A stretch of DNA of 64,000 bases from Campylobacter concisus (GTDB lineage: Bacteria; Campylobacterota; Campylobacteria; Campylobacterales; Campylobacteraceae), in the NCBI RefSeq assembly GCF_003048615.2, contig NZ_CP049263.1, positions 1,426,001 through 1,490,000 of the forward strand. The letters are read 5' to 3'. The notes beneath the pieces are model-generated. The model was not told where the DNA came from and ran no database searches. It saw nothing but the letters and a program-made list of their open reading frames with translations. Every line of letters starts with the position of its first letter. Position 1 is the first letter of the stretch. Positions 35,313 to 44,802 of this stretch are shown here, piece after piece. A program made the position numbers and the translations under genes.

Positions 35313-38181
35313 AAAATTTTATTTACTACTAGCACCTACATTAATTTCAGCACTATTTTGCGCATATAATGGATATAAATACTATAAAGATTTTACAGCA
35401 TTAAATGACCTAGAAGAAAAACTAAATAAACAATCTTTAGCTCTACATGTATCAAGCTCGACTTTAGATGAGCACGATGCCCTCACAGGAAAGAGTCAAA
35501 CAAACATAAACAAGCTACGAGGCAATACTCTAAAAAACGCACAAAATTTCATAAATTCTACAAAAATAAATAATAGTAGTGAATTACGGAATATAAATAA
35601 GTTAAAAGAAGTGCTTGCTAATTTAAATCAAACAGATAAATTTGAAGATTATTTTTATGATTTTTTTAAAAATATAAATGGTGAAATAAATGCGGACTTT
35701 GAGCAAATACTTAAGCAAAATTTGCCACCAAAAATAAAAAACTATGCTACTGCATTAAATCAAATTTATAAACAACTATCTTTAGTAAACGATGCTAAAT
35801 ACTATATGAAAAATATCTTAATAGACAGATCATTAGTCATATCAAATGACACCGTAAAAGACAATCTCTACTATATCAATGACAATATGTTTGGTGCTAT
35901 CGATTTATTGCCAGAAGATGAGCTAAAAGAGAATATATACGATAGTTTTTCTCAGCTCGAAAACAATTATAAGAGCAAAAATTTAGAAGAGGCAAGGGCT
36001 AAAGTCATACTATCAGGAAAACTAAGTCCTAATGACATAACATTAATAAAACAATATGAAGATGACAAATTTCATCTTTTGCTAAATAGTGCTATAAATA
36101 TACAAAATGGATTAAAAAATATTATAAAAAAAGATAAATTGGAAAGTGGCTTAGTAGCATTGTTTACATTTCTACTTTCAGGTTTGCTCTTTTTATCTTC
36201 ACTCGGTATTTTTACAAGATTAAAATTCTTAAAGATGTTTGCTAACAAATCAACATACATTAAAGAGCACATCTTACAGTCAAGTGATCCAAACGTAAAT
36301 ATAAATAATGCTATATCAAAACTCATAAAGGCATATGAAGCTTTAAAAGAAACATATGCAAAAGATAATAATTTTTATCAGATAAAAGACAAATACATCT
36401 CATCAGTAAGCAAAAAGTTAGAAACAATAAACAAAGAAATTTTAACCTCTGTTATGGCTCTAAAAACAGAAATAAACGAAAATAAAAAGCAGGGCATTAT
36501 TAGCATAATAGAGAAAAATGTAAATATTATGATATCGCTTTATAATAATGCAAAAAATATTTCTAATACAAAAAAAATAAAAGAGTATAATACAAATGAA
36601 CATTTTTATCCACAAAAAAGCTTTGAGGAGATGCTACAAACAAATATCATCTACTCGCAAAATAAAAAGATAAATTTCATAAGCTATATAGATCCGACTC
36701 TAATAAATGAGCTAGAGGGCGATCTAGAGTCTCTCAAAGCTGCTTTTAACAGTATATTTCTAGCCTCTCTTTCAATGTCCTCAAAATATCAGAATTTAAT
36801 AATCCAAATTAAAAAAGTAAAACAAGAATTTAGCAAAAACGGACTTTGCACCATAAGCTTTAGCATCAAAAATAATTCGACAGCTATGAGCGAAGAGCAA
36901 ATTTTGGATATATTCTCAAATAATAAAACAAGCATGGATAATGATGAGAGCGAATTTTATTTAAAAATAGCACAGACTTACTTGAAAAATTTAGAGAGCA
37001 AACTTGAAATTAGCTCACTTAAAAACGTTGGAAATGATTTTAAGTTTATAGTTATTTTCAAAACGACTCCTAATCACAAAGAATTTAATATTAGTAACGA
37101 TCATAAACTAGCTTTTCTGCAAGATACAAGCATTGTATATAATGATTTTTTTGAAAAAACAGTAAATGAACTAGGTTTAAAGGTGGATATACTTGCAAAT
37201 AGCAACACCATAGCTGCCAAAAGTTATGACGCTGTATTTTTAAGAAATACGAGTACAAAAGCTGACGATATTAAAAACCCTCTTATTTTAAAAGATCCAC
37301 TCACACCTCTTGCTATCATAAGACTACTCTTTGCTGATGATCTTGATACACTGGCTAAAGATATAAATAATAAACCAAGAATTTTAATCTGTGATACAAA
37401 CGAATTTTATATAGAAATAACAGCAAGTGGATTTAGAAAGATTAGTTGTGAGGTAGTTGGTGTTTGCAACAAAAAGGATCTTAAACAAGCAATAAAACAA
37501 GGAATGTTTGATCTTATTTTTATAAGTTCGAAGTTATTTGAAGATGAAGAGAATAGCTTTGCAAGAAGTTTCAATCTCTTGAAAACAGCCACACAAAATA
37601 CCAAAACGCCTCTAATTTTAATGCTATCAAATACTTCTAATATTGATGAAAATAGCACTAAAGTCCACTTTGATGCAACTATTAAAACACCAATAAATAG
37701 CGATGACCTAATACAGCTTTTTAAAAATTTTCTACCACATTTTGATAATCCTATCACAAACGAAAATTTACTAAATAAAAGTGAAAACATCATCTTGTTT
37801 AAAAAAACACCAATGGAAAATAAAATTTTTAGTTCAGCTTTGGGAGAATTTTATAACACACTAGAAACCGCAAATAGTTTTGATGAATTGCTAATAAAAA
37901 TAAAAACTAAAACTTACGGTATTGTTTTAGTTGATGAAAACACAAAAGATTTTGACTACAAAGAGCTAATCAAGATAATGAGCGAAACGAGACAAAGCAA
38001 GATGATAAATACAAAGCTACTGATCTTTGGTACAAAAGAAAGAGTCGACCTTCCTTTTGTAAAAATGTTAGCTGAAAATATAAGTAAAGCAGAACTTGCA
38101 GCAACAGTAAGAGCACAACTTGATACTACTACTGATGATAAAACAAAAGACTCTTATGAATTTATAAAATTTAGCTCTTAA
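35302..38181 (+). CDS. Membrane pseudo-hybrid histidine kinase
   Basis: A 959-residue protein. TM1 is at residues 7-25, a 255-residue helical extracytoplasmic domain follows, and TM2 is at 283-305. Next is a helical dimerisation-like segment (360-430) with no phospho-His in the place of the usual SHELRTP (it reads ISSVSKKLETINKE). A degenerate HATPase-like domain (445-590) lacks clear N and G boxes. A receiver-like domain (692-815) keeps ILICDTN and the IKTPI lysine, but the phospho-Asp position is Ser (LIFISSKLF). A second receiver-like fold (828-935) follows. It probably signals by conformation or binding, not phosphate. Its stop interlocks with the convergent trpE stop. Confidence 0.7.
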   Translation: MRTRKFYLLLAPTLISALFCAYNGYKYYKDFTALNDLEEKLNKQSLALHVSSSTLDEHDALTGKSQTNINKLRGNTLKNAQNFINSTKINNSSELRNINKLKEVLANLNQTDKFEDYFYDFFKNINGEINADFEQILKQNLPPKIKNYATALNQIYKQLSLVNDAKYYMKNILIDRSLVISNDTVKDNLYYINDNMFGAIDLLPEDELKENIYDSFSQLENNYKSKNLEEARAKVILSGKLSPNDITLIKQYEDDKFHLLLNSAINIQNGLKNIIKKDKLESGLVALFTFLLSGLLFLSSLGIFTRLKFLKMFANKSTYIKEHILQSSDPNVNINNAISKLIKAYEALKETYAKDNNFYQIKDKYISSVSKKLETINKEILTSVMALKTEINENKKQGIISIIEKNVNIMISLYNNAKNISNTKKIKEYNTNEHFYPQKSFEEMLQTNIIYSQNKKINFISYIDPTLINELEGDLESLKAAFNSIFLASLSMSSKYQNLIIQIKKVKQEFSKNGLCTISFSIKNNSTAMSEEQILDIFSNNKTSMDNDESEFYLKIAQTYLKNLESKLEISSLKNVGNDFKFIVIFKTTPNHKEFNISNDHKLAFLQDTSIVYNDFFEKTVNELGLKVDILANSNTIAAKSYDAVFLRNTSTKADDIKNPLILKDPLTPLAIIRLLFADDLDTLAKDINNKPRILICDTNEFYIEITASGFRKISCEVVGVCNKKDLKQAIKQGMFDLIFISSKLFEDEENSFARSFNLLKTATQNTKTPLILMLSNTSNIDENSTKVHFDATIKTPINSDDLIQLFKNFLPHFDNPITNENLLNKSENIILFKKTPMENKIFSSALGEFYNTLETANSFDELLIKIKTKTYGIVLVDENTKDFDYKELIKIMSETRQSKMINTKLLIFGTKERVDLPFVKMLAENISKAELAATVRAQLDTTTDDKTKDSYEFIKFSS

Positions 38182-39449
38182 ACCTCTTTTGCGCTGTTTT
38201 TAAAGACATTTACCACGCTTGCTCGTTTGTGGCAAATTTCAGCATACTCTTTTTCGCTTTTTGAGTCATAGACTATGCCAGCTCCAGCTCCGACAAAGAC
38301 ATCGCTAAAGCCGTTTTTAGCTGGCACAAAGATGGCTGAGCGGATAAGGATCGCCACCTGAGCGTCACCATTAAAATGCAAAAATCCAATGCCGCCACCA
38401 TAGATATTTCTCTCAAAAATTTCAAGCTCATTGATTATCTGCATCGCTCTGATCTTTGGCGCACCGCTTAACGTGCCAGCCGGGAAGATGCTAGCTAGCA
38501 CGTCAAAAAGATTAAGCTCCCTAGCGCACTTGCCATAGACGTCGCTAACGATGTGCATCACTTTTTCAAATTTCTGGATATGCATCGCATTTTTTACCGC
38601 CACGCTCTTTGGCTCTGAGACCCTGCCGATGTCATTTCTTGCAAGATCGATTAGCATCTTGTGCTCCGCGAGCTCCTTTTCGTCGCTTAAAAGCTCATTT
38701 TCAAGTGCCACGTCAGCATTTGCATCACCCCCTCTTGGCCTTGTGCCAGCGATTGGTGCTACAAAAATTTGCTCACTTTTCATCTCAAAAACAAGCTCAG
38801 GCGACGAGCCAACCACATCGCCATAAGGCGTAGGAAAATGAAACATATATGGGCTTGGATTTGCAGTGGCTAGCTTTTTGTAAAAGTCCAAACTATTCAT
38901 ATTTGTTGAAATTTCAAGTAGCTCACCAAGCACCACTTGAAAGACGTCACCGCTTCTTATGTATTCTTTTGCCACTTCAACCATATTTTCAAAGTGTTTC
39001 TTCTCGCTACTAAGATCAGTTTTTATGCTAAATTCACACTCTTTTTCGCCCTTATACTCAGCCTTTAAATTTAACAAAAAGTCATAATACCTCTCTTTAT
39101 CTCCATAAAAAGTGTAAATTTTACTCATCTTATCAAAGTGCAGATATGCTTTAGCATCGGCGTAGATAAATTTTGGAAATTCATATTTTTTAGTTTTCTC
39201 TTCGCCGATATATTCAAAATATCTCACGCCATCATAAGCAAAAACGCCAAAAAGCCCAGCAAAAGGTGCGAGTGATCTGTTACGATTAGTATCAAAGTAG
39301 CTTCTAAGTCCGTAAAAGTCCATATCTTTTTCATCGATATATTCGCAGTCGATGCCGATTATCGTTTGCGTCTTGTCTTCAGCAAGGTAGCTATTTTTAA
39401 ATTTCTCTCTGATCGCTTCATAATAAAAAAGTGGTTGTTCTAAGAGCAT
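38178..39449 (-). CDS. trpE: Anthranilate synthase component I
   Basis: A 423-residue chorismate-binding enzyme. Motifs are SGDVFQVVLG, NPSPYMFHF, VGSSPELVFE, PIAGTRPRG, EHKMLIDLARNDIGRVS and FPAGTLSGAPKIRAM. Ala in PIAGT, where aminodeoxychorismate synthase has Lys (PIKGT), supports anthranilate synthase. It is shorter than E. coli TrpE because the N-terminal feedback region is reduced. No trpG or other trp gene is adjacent, so the glutaminase must come from elsewhere. Its last codons share TTAA with the convergent kinase-like gene (4-base overlap). PabB remains a lesser alternative. Confidence 0.83.
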   Translation of the reverse strand: MLLEQPLFYYEAIREKFKNSYLAEDKTQTIIGIDCEYIDEKDMDFYGLRSYFDTNRNRSLAPFAGLFGVFAYDGVRYFEYIGEEKTKKYEFPKFIYADAKAYLHFDKMSKIYTFYGDKERYYDFLLNLKAEYKGEKECEFSIKTDLSSEKKHFENMVEVAKEYIRSGDVFQVVLGELLEISTNMNSLDFYKKLATANPSPYMFHFPTPYGDVVGSSPELVFEMKSEQIFVAPIAGTRPRGGDANADVALENELLSDEKELAEHKMLIDLARNDIGRVSEPKSVAVKNAMHIQKFEKVMHIVSDVYGKCARELNLFDVLASIFPAGTLSGAPKIRAMQIINELEIFERNIYGGGIGFLHFNGDAQVAILIRSAIFVPAKNGFSDVFVGAGAGIVYDSKSEKEYAEICHKRASVVNVFKNSAKEV

Positions 39450-39593
39450 CTTTTTCCTTTTAAAATTTTATTGATTATAAAAAATTTTCGCTTTTACTTT
39501 TTAGAATTTTGGCTAAATTTTTAAATTTACGCCTTTTTTACTATTTTTTTAAGAGCCCCTTGGCTAAAATTTGCACCAGTCAAGGGAGAAAAA

Positions 39594-40334
39594 ATGCTTT
39601 TTGTAGAACTTTTTATATTAGGTATCGGCGTTGGTTACATAGCTGGATTTTTTGGCATCGGTGGCGGCACGGTCGTCGTTCCTATCATGGTCGCCTTTGG
39701 ATACGACGTCAAAACTGCCATTGGCATAAGCGTCATGCAGATGATCTTTAGCGCAACATTTGGCTCATATCTAAACTACAAAGCTGGGCTTTTAAAGCTA
39801 AACCGCGGCGTATTTTTGGGGCTTGGCGGTCTTGTGGGGGCAAGTTTTAGCGGTATCATCGTATCGCACGCGCCTGCACTCTTACTTGAGTCTATGCTTC
39901 TAGCAACATTTGTCTTTTCGCTTATAAAACTATACTTTTCGCCAAACAGCGACGGCTCAAATGCGAATAATTCGCTCTTTTTGCTATTTTTAGTTGGTGT
40001 TTTTGTTGGCGTTTTTGCTATTAGCATCGGCATCGGCGGAGGCGTCTTTATTGCTCCTATCTTGGTTGGCTTTTTACGCTACGAGCTAAAAAAAGCGGTC
40101 TCAATGGGCGTGTTTTTCGTTATGTTTGCAGCCATCGCTGGCTTCATCTCGCTCTCGCTAAATGGCCATATCTCTTATGCTGAGGGCGCATTTTTAGGTC
40201 TTGGCTCGCTAATAGGCGCATACTTTGGCACCAAAAAGACGCAAAATACCGACAAAAAAACACTTAAAAAATGGTTTTTGGTCTTTTACATAGCGATGAT
40301 ATGTTTGATATTAAAAGATATGTTTTTTGAGTAA
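39594..40334 (+). CDS. TauE/SafE family membrane transporter
   Basis: A 246-residue protein with about 7-8 membrane helices in two homologous halves. Each half opens with the family glycine motif: FGIGGGTVVVPIMVAFGYD near residue 20 and SIGIGGGVFIAPILVGFLRYE near residue 145. The family (DUF81) exports sulfite or organosulfur anions such as sulfoacetate; the substrate here is unknown. It starts at an ATG behind GGGAG and ends at a strong terminator. No sulfur-metabolism gene is next to it. Confidence 0.87.
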   Translation: MLFVELFILGIGVGYIAGFFGIGGGTVVVPIMVAFGYDVKTAIGISVMQMIFSATFGSYLNYKAGLLKLNRGVFLGLGGLVGASFSGIIVSHAPALLLESMLLATFVFSLIKLYFSPNSDGSNANNSLFLLFLVGVFVGVFAISIGIGGGVFIAPILVGFLRYELKKAVSMGVFFVMFAAIAGFISLSLNGHISYAEGAFLGLGSLIGAYFGTKKTQNTDKKTLKKWFLVFYIAMICLILKDMFFE

Positions 40335-40368
40335 GAGCATGGCTAAATTTGCCACGCTCTTTTTTTTA
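40334..40368 (+). terminator. Terminator of the TauE/SafE gene
   Basis: AGAGCATGGC and GCCACGCTCT pair with one mismatch around a TAAATTT loop and are followed by eight T. It starts at the stop codon of the transporter gene and reaches the end of the convergent methyltransferase gene. Confidence 0.85.
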
Positions 40369-41826
40369 AATTTCTTCAAAAAAGTAGGCTTCGCTTAGTT
40401 TAAAAGCAAGCTCTTTTAGCTCATCTTCACTTAAATTTACGCTCTTTTCGATCTCTTTAAAGCTGGCCTTGCCGTCAAATTTCAAGGCGGCTTTGATCTC
40501 TTCAACGCTTAAGCTAAGCTTGCCATTTAGCTCGTTTGCCAAAGATATGACTGGTGAGCTGGTATTTAGAAAATACCCCAGATACGCTGCTGCTCTAGGC
40601 TTTAGCCTAGTTTTTTTAGGCTCATAATCAAGCGCAATAAGCTTTGATGATGAAATTTTAGTATTTTGATCATTTAAAATTTCAAGTAGCCCCATAAATG
40701 CTTCGCTCTCGTTTTCGCCAAGAGCGTCTTTGACCTCGTCTAAATTTAGGCTTTGCGGATAAGCTTTGCTTAAAATTTCTTGCGTTTTTGTCCTTGGCTG
40801 TTCGCTAAAGTAGGCAAAATTTAGGCTATTTAGCTCGCTCTCTCCAAGCACCGCGTCAAAGTCATCAGCGCCATTTAGCCTTTCTTTGTGAGCGATGAGG
40901 CTTTTTCTAAACGATCTATCAAACAAAAAGTCGTTTAGCTGCTCTTTTTTGATGCGAGTGTTGTAGCTTTGCTCGATGTGCGCATCAAAGCGGTAAATCC
41001 CGGTCGAGCTTGCAAAGATATCGTTTAGCGAGGCGTCTATGACGTAGCAAAGCCCGTGTTTGTCGATGTGTTTGGCAAATTTATGAAAGTAAGTTGGCTC
41101 ATTACTCGCCTCCAAAAAGTCGTGCAAGATGTAGTAGTCGCTGCCCTTTGCGATGATGCCTTGCAAGAAATTTAGCTGCGTTAAAAGTAGCTTCATGCTA
41201 TCTTTATAGACGACGTCGCTTTGGTTTTGCAGGCTAAATTTCAAATAATCCTGCAAGAAATTTAACTCTTCTTTGACGTGAGGAAGTGAGTCTTTATCGC
41301 CCCTATTTGCGCTCGCAAAAAGCATGAAGTCTCTTAAGATATCAAGGCTCTTCCAGCCTGGGTAGGTGTTATAAGAGACGTAGGCGATGCCATCTTTGCT
41401 AAGTAGCGCCTTTATCGTAGCTAGCAGCGCATCTCTTACGTTTGGGCTCACCCAGCTATAAACGCCGTGGGCGATGATGTAGTCAAACTCGCCAAGCTCT
41501 TTGATATCGTGCTCATTCATGTGCAAAAAGTCGCGCTCAAGAAGAGTGAAATTTTTTAAATTCATCTTCTTTGCGATCTTGTTGCCCTCTTCTACTTGGT
41601 GGCTTGAGATGTCGATGCCAACGACCTTTGCCTCTTTGTGAGAAGCTGCAAATGGCAAGATGTTGCCACCATATGATGAGCCAAGCTCCAGCACTCTGGC
41701 ATCTTTTAAATTTGCCGCCTTTAGGCCTAAAAATTTAGCAACCGCCTCTATCCTAACAGGCGAGCAGTCGCTAAATGCGGCTGAGAAATAAGGAATTTCA
41801 TCGTAAGCTTTTTTTGCCTTATTCAT
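40366..41826 (-). CDS. SAM-dependent methyltransferase with regulatory domain
   Basis: A 486-residue protein. The class I methyltransferase domain (residues 25-190) has VLELGSSYGGNILPFA as SAM motif I and VVGIDISSHQVEEG as motif II. The following region (about 215-330) fits the predicted methyltransferase regulatory domain family, and the helical C-terminus contains winged-helix-like repeats with PRAAAYLGYF. Relatives in epsilonproteobacteria often sit near flagellar or serine-metabolism genes; the target is unknown. It overlaps serC at TGATG, so it is co-transcribed with it. Confidence 0.83.
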   Translation of the reverse strand: MNKAKKAYDEIPYFSAAFSDCSPVRIEAVAKFLGLKAANLKDARVLELGSSYGGNILPFAASHKEAKVVGIDISSHQVEEGNKIAKKMNLKNFTLLERDFLHMNEHDIKELGEFDYIIAHGVYSWVSPNVRDALLATIKALLSKDGIAYVSYNTYPGWKSLDILRDFMLFASANRGDKDSLPHVKEELNFLQDYLKFSLQNQSDVVYKDSMKLLLTQLNFLQGIIAKGSDYYILHDFLEASNEPTYFHKFAKHIDKHGLCYVIDASLNDIFASSTGIYRFDAHIEQSYNTRIKKEQLNDFLFDRSFRKSLIAHKERLNGADDFDAVLGESELNSLNFAYFSEQPRTKTQEILSKAYPQSLNLDEVKDALGENESEAFMGLLEILNDQNTKISSSKLIALDYEPKKTRLKPRAAAYLGYFLNTSSPVISLANELNGKLSLSVEEIKAALKFDGKASFKEIEKSVNLSEDELKELAFKLSEAYFFEEI

Positions 41827-42905
41827 CAGCTGTGCTTTCTGGCAAATTCTCTCATGAACTCGCCAAGTTTCTCAACGTCGCTTTGGCTAACGGCGTTATA
41901 TATAGAGGCTCTTATGCCGCCAAGATGTCTGTGGCCTTTTAGTCCAAGCATGCCCTCTTTTAGCGCTTCTTCGACGAAAACTGGCTCAAGCGCATGATCT
42001 TTTGGTATGGTAAAGCTCACGTTCATATCTGACCTGCTTGATTTTTTAGCGTGTCCCACGTAAAAGCCATTTGAGCTATCTATGATGCTGTAAAGCGTGC
42101 TTGCTTTTTTGGCGTTTATCTTCTCAACCTCGGCAAGTCCGCCAAGATCTAGCAGGTGCTGCATGGTTAAATTTAAGAGATAAATTCCAAAAGTTGGCGG
42201 TGTGTTGTAAAGTGAGTTTGCCTCTACGTGCGTTTTGTAGCGTAAAAACATAGGGACGTTTTGGCTGCTCACGCGATCAACTAGGTCCTTTCTTAAAATG
42301 ATGATAGTCACGCCGCTTGGGCCTGCATTTTTCTGAGCTCCGCCGTAAAGCAAGCCGATACTGCTAAAATCAAGCGGTCTAGCGAAAAAATCACTCGAAG
42401 CATCGACAACTAGGGGCGATTTGGTCTTTGGCATAGATTTATACTGCGTGCCATAAATAGTGTTGTTTGAGCAGATGTAGGCATAGTCAGCATCGTCACT
42501 AAATTTCACCTCAGGGATATAAGAGAAATTTTCATCCTCGCTGCTTGCTACGACATCTACATTTACGCCAAGCACTTTTGCCTCTTTGATGGCTTTGTTT
42601 GTCCAAACGCCAGTATTTGCGTACTCAGCCCTGCCACCTTGATATAAATTCATCGGTATCATGCTAAATTGCAAGTGCGCGCCACCTTGCAAAAATAAAA
42701 TTTCATACTCATCGCCGATGCCATAAAGCTTTCTTATCTTCTCCATCGCACCGAAGTGGATCTCCTCAAAGGTCTTGCTTCTGTGGCTAATCTCCATGAT
42801 CGAGTAGCCCTCGCCTCTGTAGTCGGTAAATTCGGCCTTTGCGTGCTCTAAAACGTCTAGTGGTATCGCGCTTGGGCCTGCGCTAAAGTTGATTTTTCTA
42901 CTCAT
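41826..42905 (-). CDS. serC: Phosphoserine aminotransferase
   Basis: A 359-residue fold-type I PLP enzyme that makes 3-phosphoserine from phosphohydroxypyruvate and glutamate; it also serves pyridoxal phosphate synthesis in many bacteria. Seen: FSAGPSAIP start, [28 protein letters not shown]-lysine [11 protein letters not shown] (Lys192) and the C-terminal [18 protein letters not shown]. Full length. It lies 2 bases after xseA. serB, the next pathway step, is at 60.1 kb. Confidence 0.96.
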   Translation of the reverse strand: MSRKINFSAGPSAIPLDVLEHAKAEFTDYRGEGYSIMEISHRSKTFEEIHFGAMEKIRKLYGIGDEYEILFLQGGAHLQFSMIPMNLYQGGRAEYANTGVWTNKAIKEAKVLGVNVDVVASSEDENFSYIPEVKFSDDADYAYICSNNTIYGTQYKSMPKTKSPLVVDASSDFFARPLDFSSIGLLYGGAQKNAGPSGVTIIILRKDLVDRVSSQNVPMFLRYKTHVEANSLYNTPPTFGIYLLNLTMQHLLDLGGLAEVEKINAKKASTLYSIIDSSNGFYVGHAKKSSRSDMNVSFTIPKDHALEPVFVEEALKEGMLGLKGHRHLGGIRASIYNAVSQSDVEKLGEFMREFARKHS

Positions 42906-42907
42906 TT

Positions 42908-44074
42908 TTACTCCTTGATAATTGCTTTTTTATGTGTATTTTGCGAGATAAGCTCGATCTCATCATTTAAATTTAAATCCCTAAGATCAGCTCTCTTGCC
43001 ATCTTTTCTAACCTCGATAAGCCCCTTCGTACTCTCAAAAAAGAGCTCCCTCATCTCATAAGCCTTCTCTAGCGAGCTAAGAGCCGAACCAAGAACTAAA
43101 ATTTTCCTTGAAACGGCGTTTGTTAGGGCATTTTGCTTGTTTGCTACCTCACTAATTTTTAGCTCGATCCTAGCTTTTAGAGCGTTTGACGAAAATTTAG
43201 AAAGTAGTAAATTTAATAAATTTTGCTTTTTGGTGATCTTTAAATTTAATGCACTATCAAGATCGTCGCTGAGCCTGTCAAGATACTGGAAAAACGCCTC
43301 TTCATCAGGCAGCAGATCAAGCATGGCTGCACTTGGCGTAAGCGACCTGCGGTCTGCTACAAAGTCACTTATGACGTAGTCGATCTCGTGGCCGATAGCG
43401 CTTATGACAGGCGTTTTGGTAGCGTAAATTTCACGCGCCAAGCCCTCGTCGTTAAAGCACCAAAGGTCTTCTTTGCTGCCGCCTCCGCGCGCTAGCACGA
43501 TCACATCAACGCCGTATCTATCGGCCTTTCGCAAAGCTTTTATAAGCGAGCTTGGGGCATTTTCGCCCTGAGTTAGCGCGTCAAATATATAAATTTCACT
43601 TAGCCTCCAGCGGCTCGTGACGACTTTTAGCATATCCTGAAGCGCAGCTGAAGTGGCGCTTGTGACAAGAGCTATTTTTTTAGGTAAATTTGGTATCTCT
43701 TTTTTTGCGCCGATATCAAAAAGCCCCTCGTTTTCGAGCTTTTCTTTAAGCTGTCTAAACGCAAGCTCAAGCTCGCCCTCGCCATCTGGCAGCATAGCAC
43801 TAGCCACTAGCTGATAGGACCCACTTGGCGAGTAAATGGTCACTTTGCCATAAATTTTGACCTTCAAGCCCTCTTTTGGCAGAAATTTCACCTTTTGGTT
43901 ATTCATACGATACATCACAGCTGAGATGCTTGACTTTTCGTCCTTTAGCGTGAAGTACCAGTGGCCAGAGGCGTGCTTTGTTAGGCGCGAAATTTCGCCA
44001 CTTACCTCGACATAGTCAAGGGTTGCCTCAAGCAGTGCCTTTGCTTTTTCGTTTAGCTCAGATACGCTAAGCAT
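42908..44074 (-). CDS. xseA: Exodeoxyribonuclease VII large subunit
   Basis: A 388-residue subunit of the single-strand exonuclease ExoVII. An N-terminal OB-fold ([22 protein letters not shown]) precedes the catalytic core with [43 protein letters not shown] and [17 protein letters not shown] coiled-coil C-terminus would bind the small subunit XseB. It is shorter than the E. coli protein (about 456), which I believe is usual in this group. It overlaps the ubiE stop by 8 bases. xseB is not in the window. Confidence 0.95.
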   Translation of the reverse strand: MLSVSELNEKAKALLEATLDYVEVSGEISRLTKHASGHWYFTLKDEKSSISAVMYRMNNQKVKFLPKEGLKVKIYGKVTIYSPSGSYQLVASAMLPDGEGELELAFRQLKEKLENEGLFDIGAKKEIPNLPKKIALVTSATSAALQDMLKVVTSRWRLSEIYIFDALTQGENAPSSLIKALRKADRYGVDVIVLARGGGSKEDLWCFNDEGLAREIYATKTPVISAIGHEIDYVISDFVADRRSLTPSAAMLDLLPDEEAFFQYLDRLSDDLDSALNLKITKKQNLLNLLLSKFSSNALKARIELKISEVANKQNALTNAVSRKILVLGSALSSLEKAYEMRELFFESTKGLIEVRKDGKRADLRDLNLNDEIELISQNTHKKAIIKE

Positions 44075-44789
44075 TGATTTCTTTGACCTTTTTAGCGATA
44101 AATAGCGTCGAGATGTCCATGCTAAAGCCCTTGCAAAGCTCTATCTCAAAGCCAGCCTCCACAAGCTCATCACAAAAGCTCTTTGCATCGAGGAAATTTT
44201 CTATCGAGCTTGGCAGATACTCGTACGCCTCTTTGTTTTTCGAGATAAAGCCGCCTATACTTGGCAAAATCTTACTTAGATAAAAATCTCTTAGCGCAGT
44301 TATAAAGCCCTTTTTCTGGCGTTTGGTAAATTCAAGCACGACGACGTAGCCATCTGGGGCAAGCACTCTATTAAACTCTCTTAGTGCAGCCTTTCGCTCG
44401 ACCACGTTTCTGATGCCGTAGCTTATGCTTAAAATTTGAGCCTCGCCACTTGCAAGCGTCGTATTATCAGCGTAGGCCTCTATAAATTTAAAATTTGGAA
44501 ATTTCGCCCTCGCCTCTTTTAGCATGCCACTTGATGGGTCGATGCCAGTAAGGCTTTTCACCTCCACGCCAAATTCTTTTGCCATTTCACTCCAAAGCCC
44601 CATCATATCGCCAGTACCGCAAGCCACATCCACGATATTTATGCCTCTTTCTTTAAAAATTTCTAGCATATACCTGCAGGCAAATTTCCTCCAGCTCACA
44701 TCCACGCCAAGGCTTAGCACCCTGTTTGCGACGTCGTAAGTCGGAGCGATCTGGTTAAACATATCAACTATCTTTTCTTGTTTTTGCAT
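44067..44789 (-). CDS. ubiE: Demethylmenaquinone methyltransferase (UbiE/MenG)
   Basis: A 240-residue SAM methyltransferase catalysing the last step of menaquinone synthesis; Campylobacter respires with menaquinone. Seen: VDMFNQIAPTYDVANRVLSL start motif, SAM motif I VDVACGTGDMMGL, SISYGIRNVVERKAAL and the C-terminal VVVLEFTKRQKKG. The early menaquinone steps, normally the futalosine route in this group, are not in the window. It is first of the ubiE-xseA-serC-methyltransferase run, an order remembered from C. jejuni. Confidence 0.93.
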   Translation of the reverse strand: MQKQEKIVDMFNQIAPTYDVANRVLSLGVDVSWRKFACRYMLEIFKERGINIVDVACGTGDMMGLWSEMAKEFGVEVKSLTGIDPSSGMLKEARAKFPNFKFIEAYADNTTLASGEAQILSISYGIRNVVERKAALREFNRVLAPDGYVVVLEFTKRQKKGFITALRDFYLSKILPSIGGFISKNKEAYEYLPSSIENFLDAKSFCDELVEAGFEIELCKGFSMDISTLFIAKKVKEINA

Positions 44790-44802
44790 AAATTTTAGAC
44801 CT

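Noticed and set aside
37407-37793. Minus-strand 128-codon frame inside the 959-residue gene
   Set aside because: Antisense shadow in AT-rich coding DNA.
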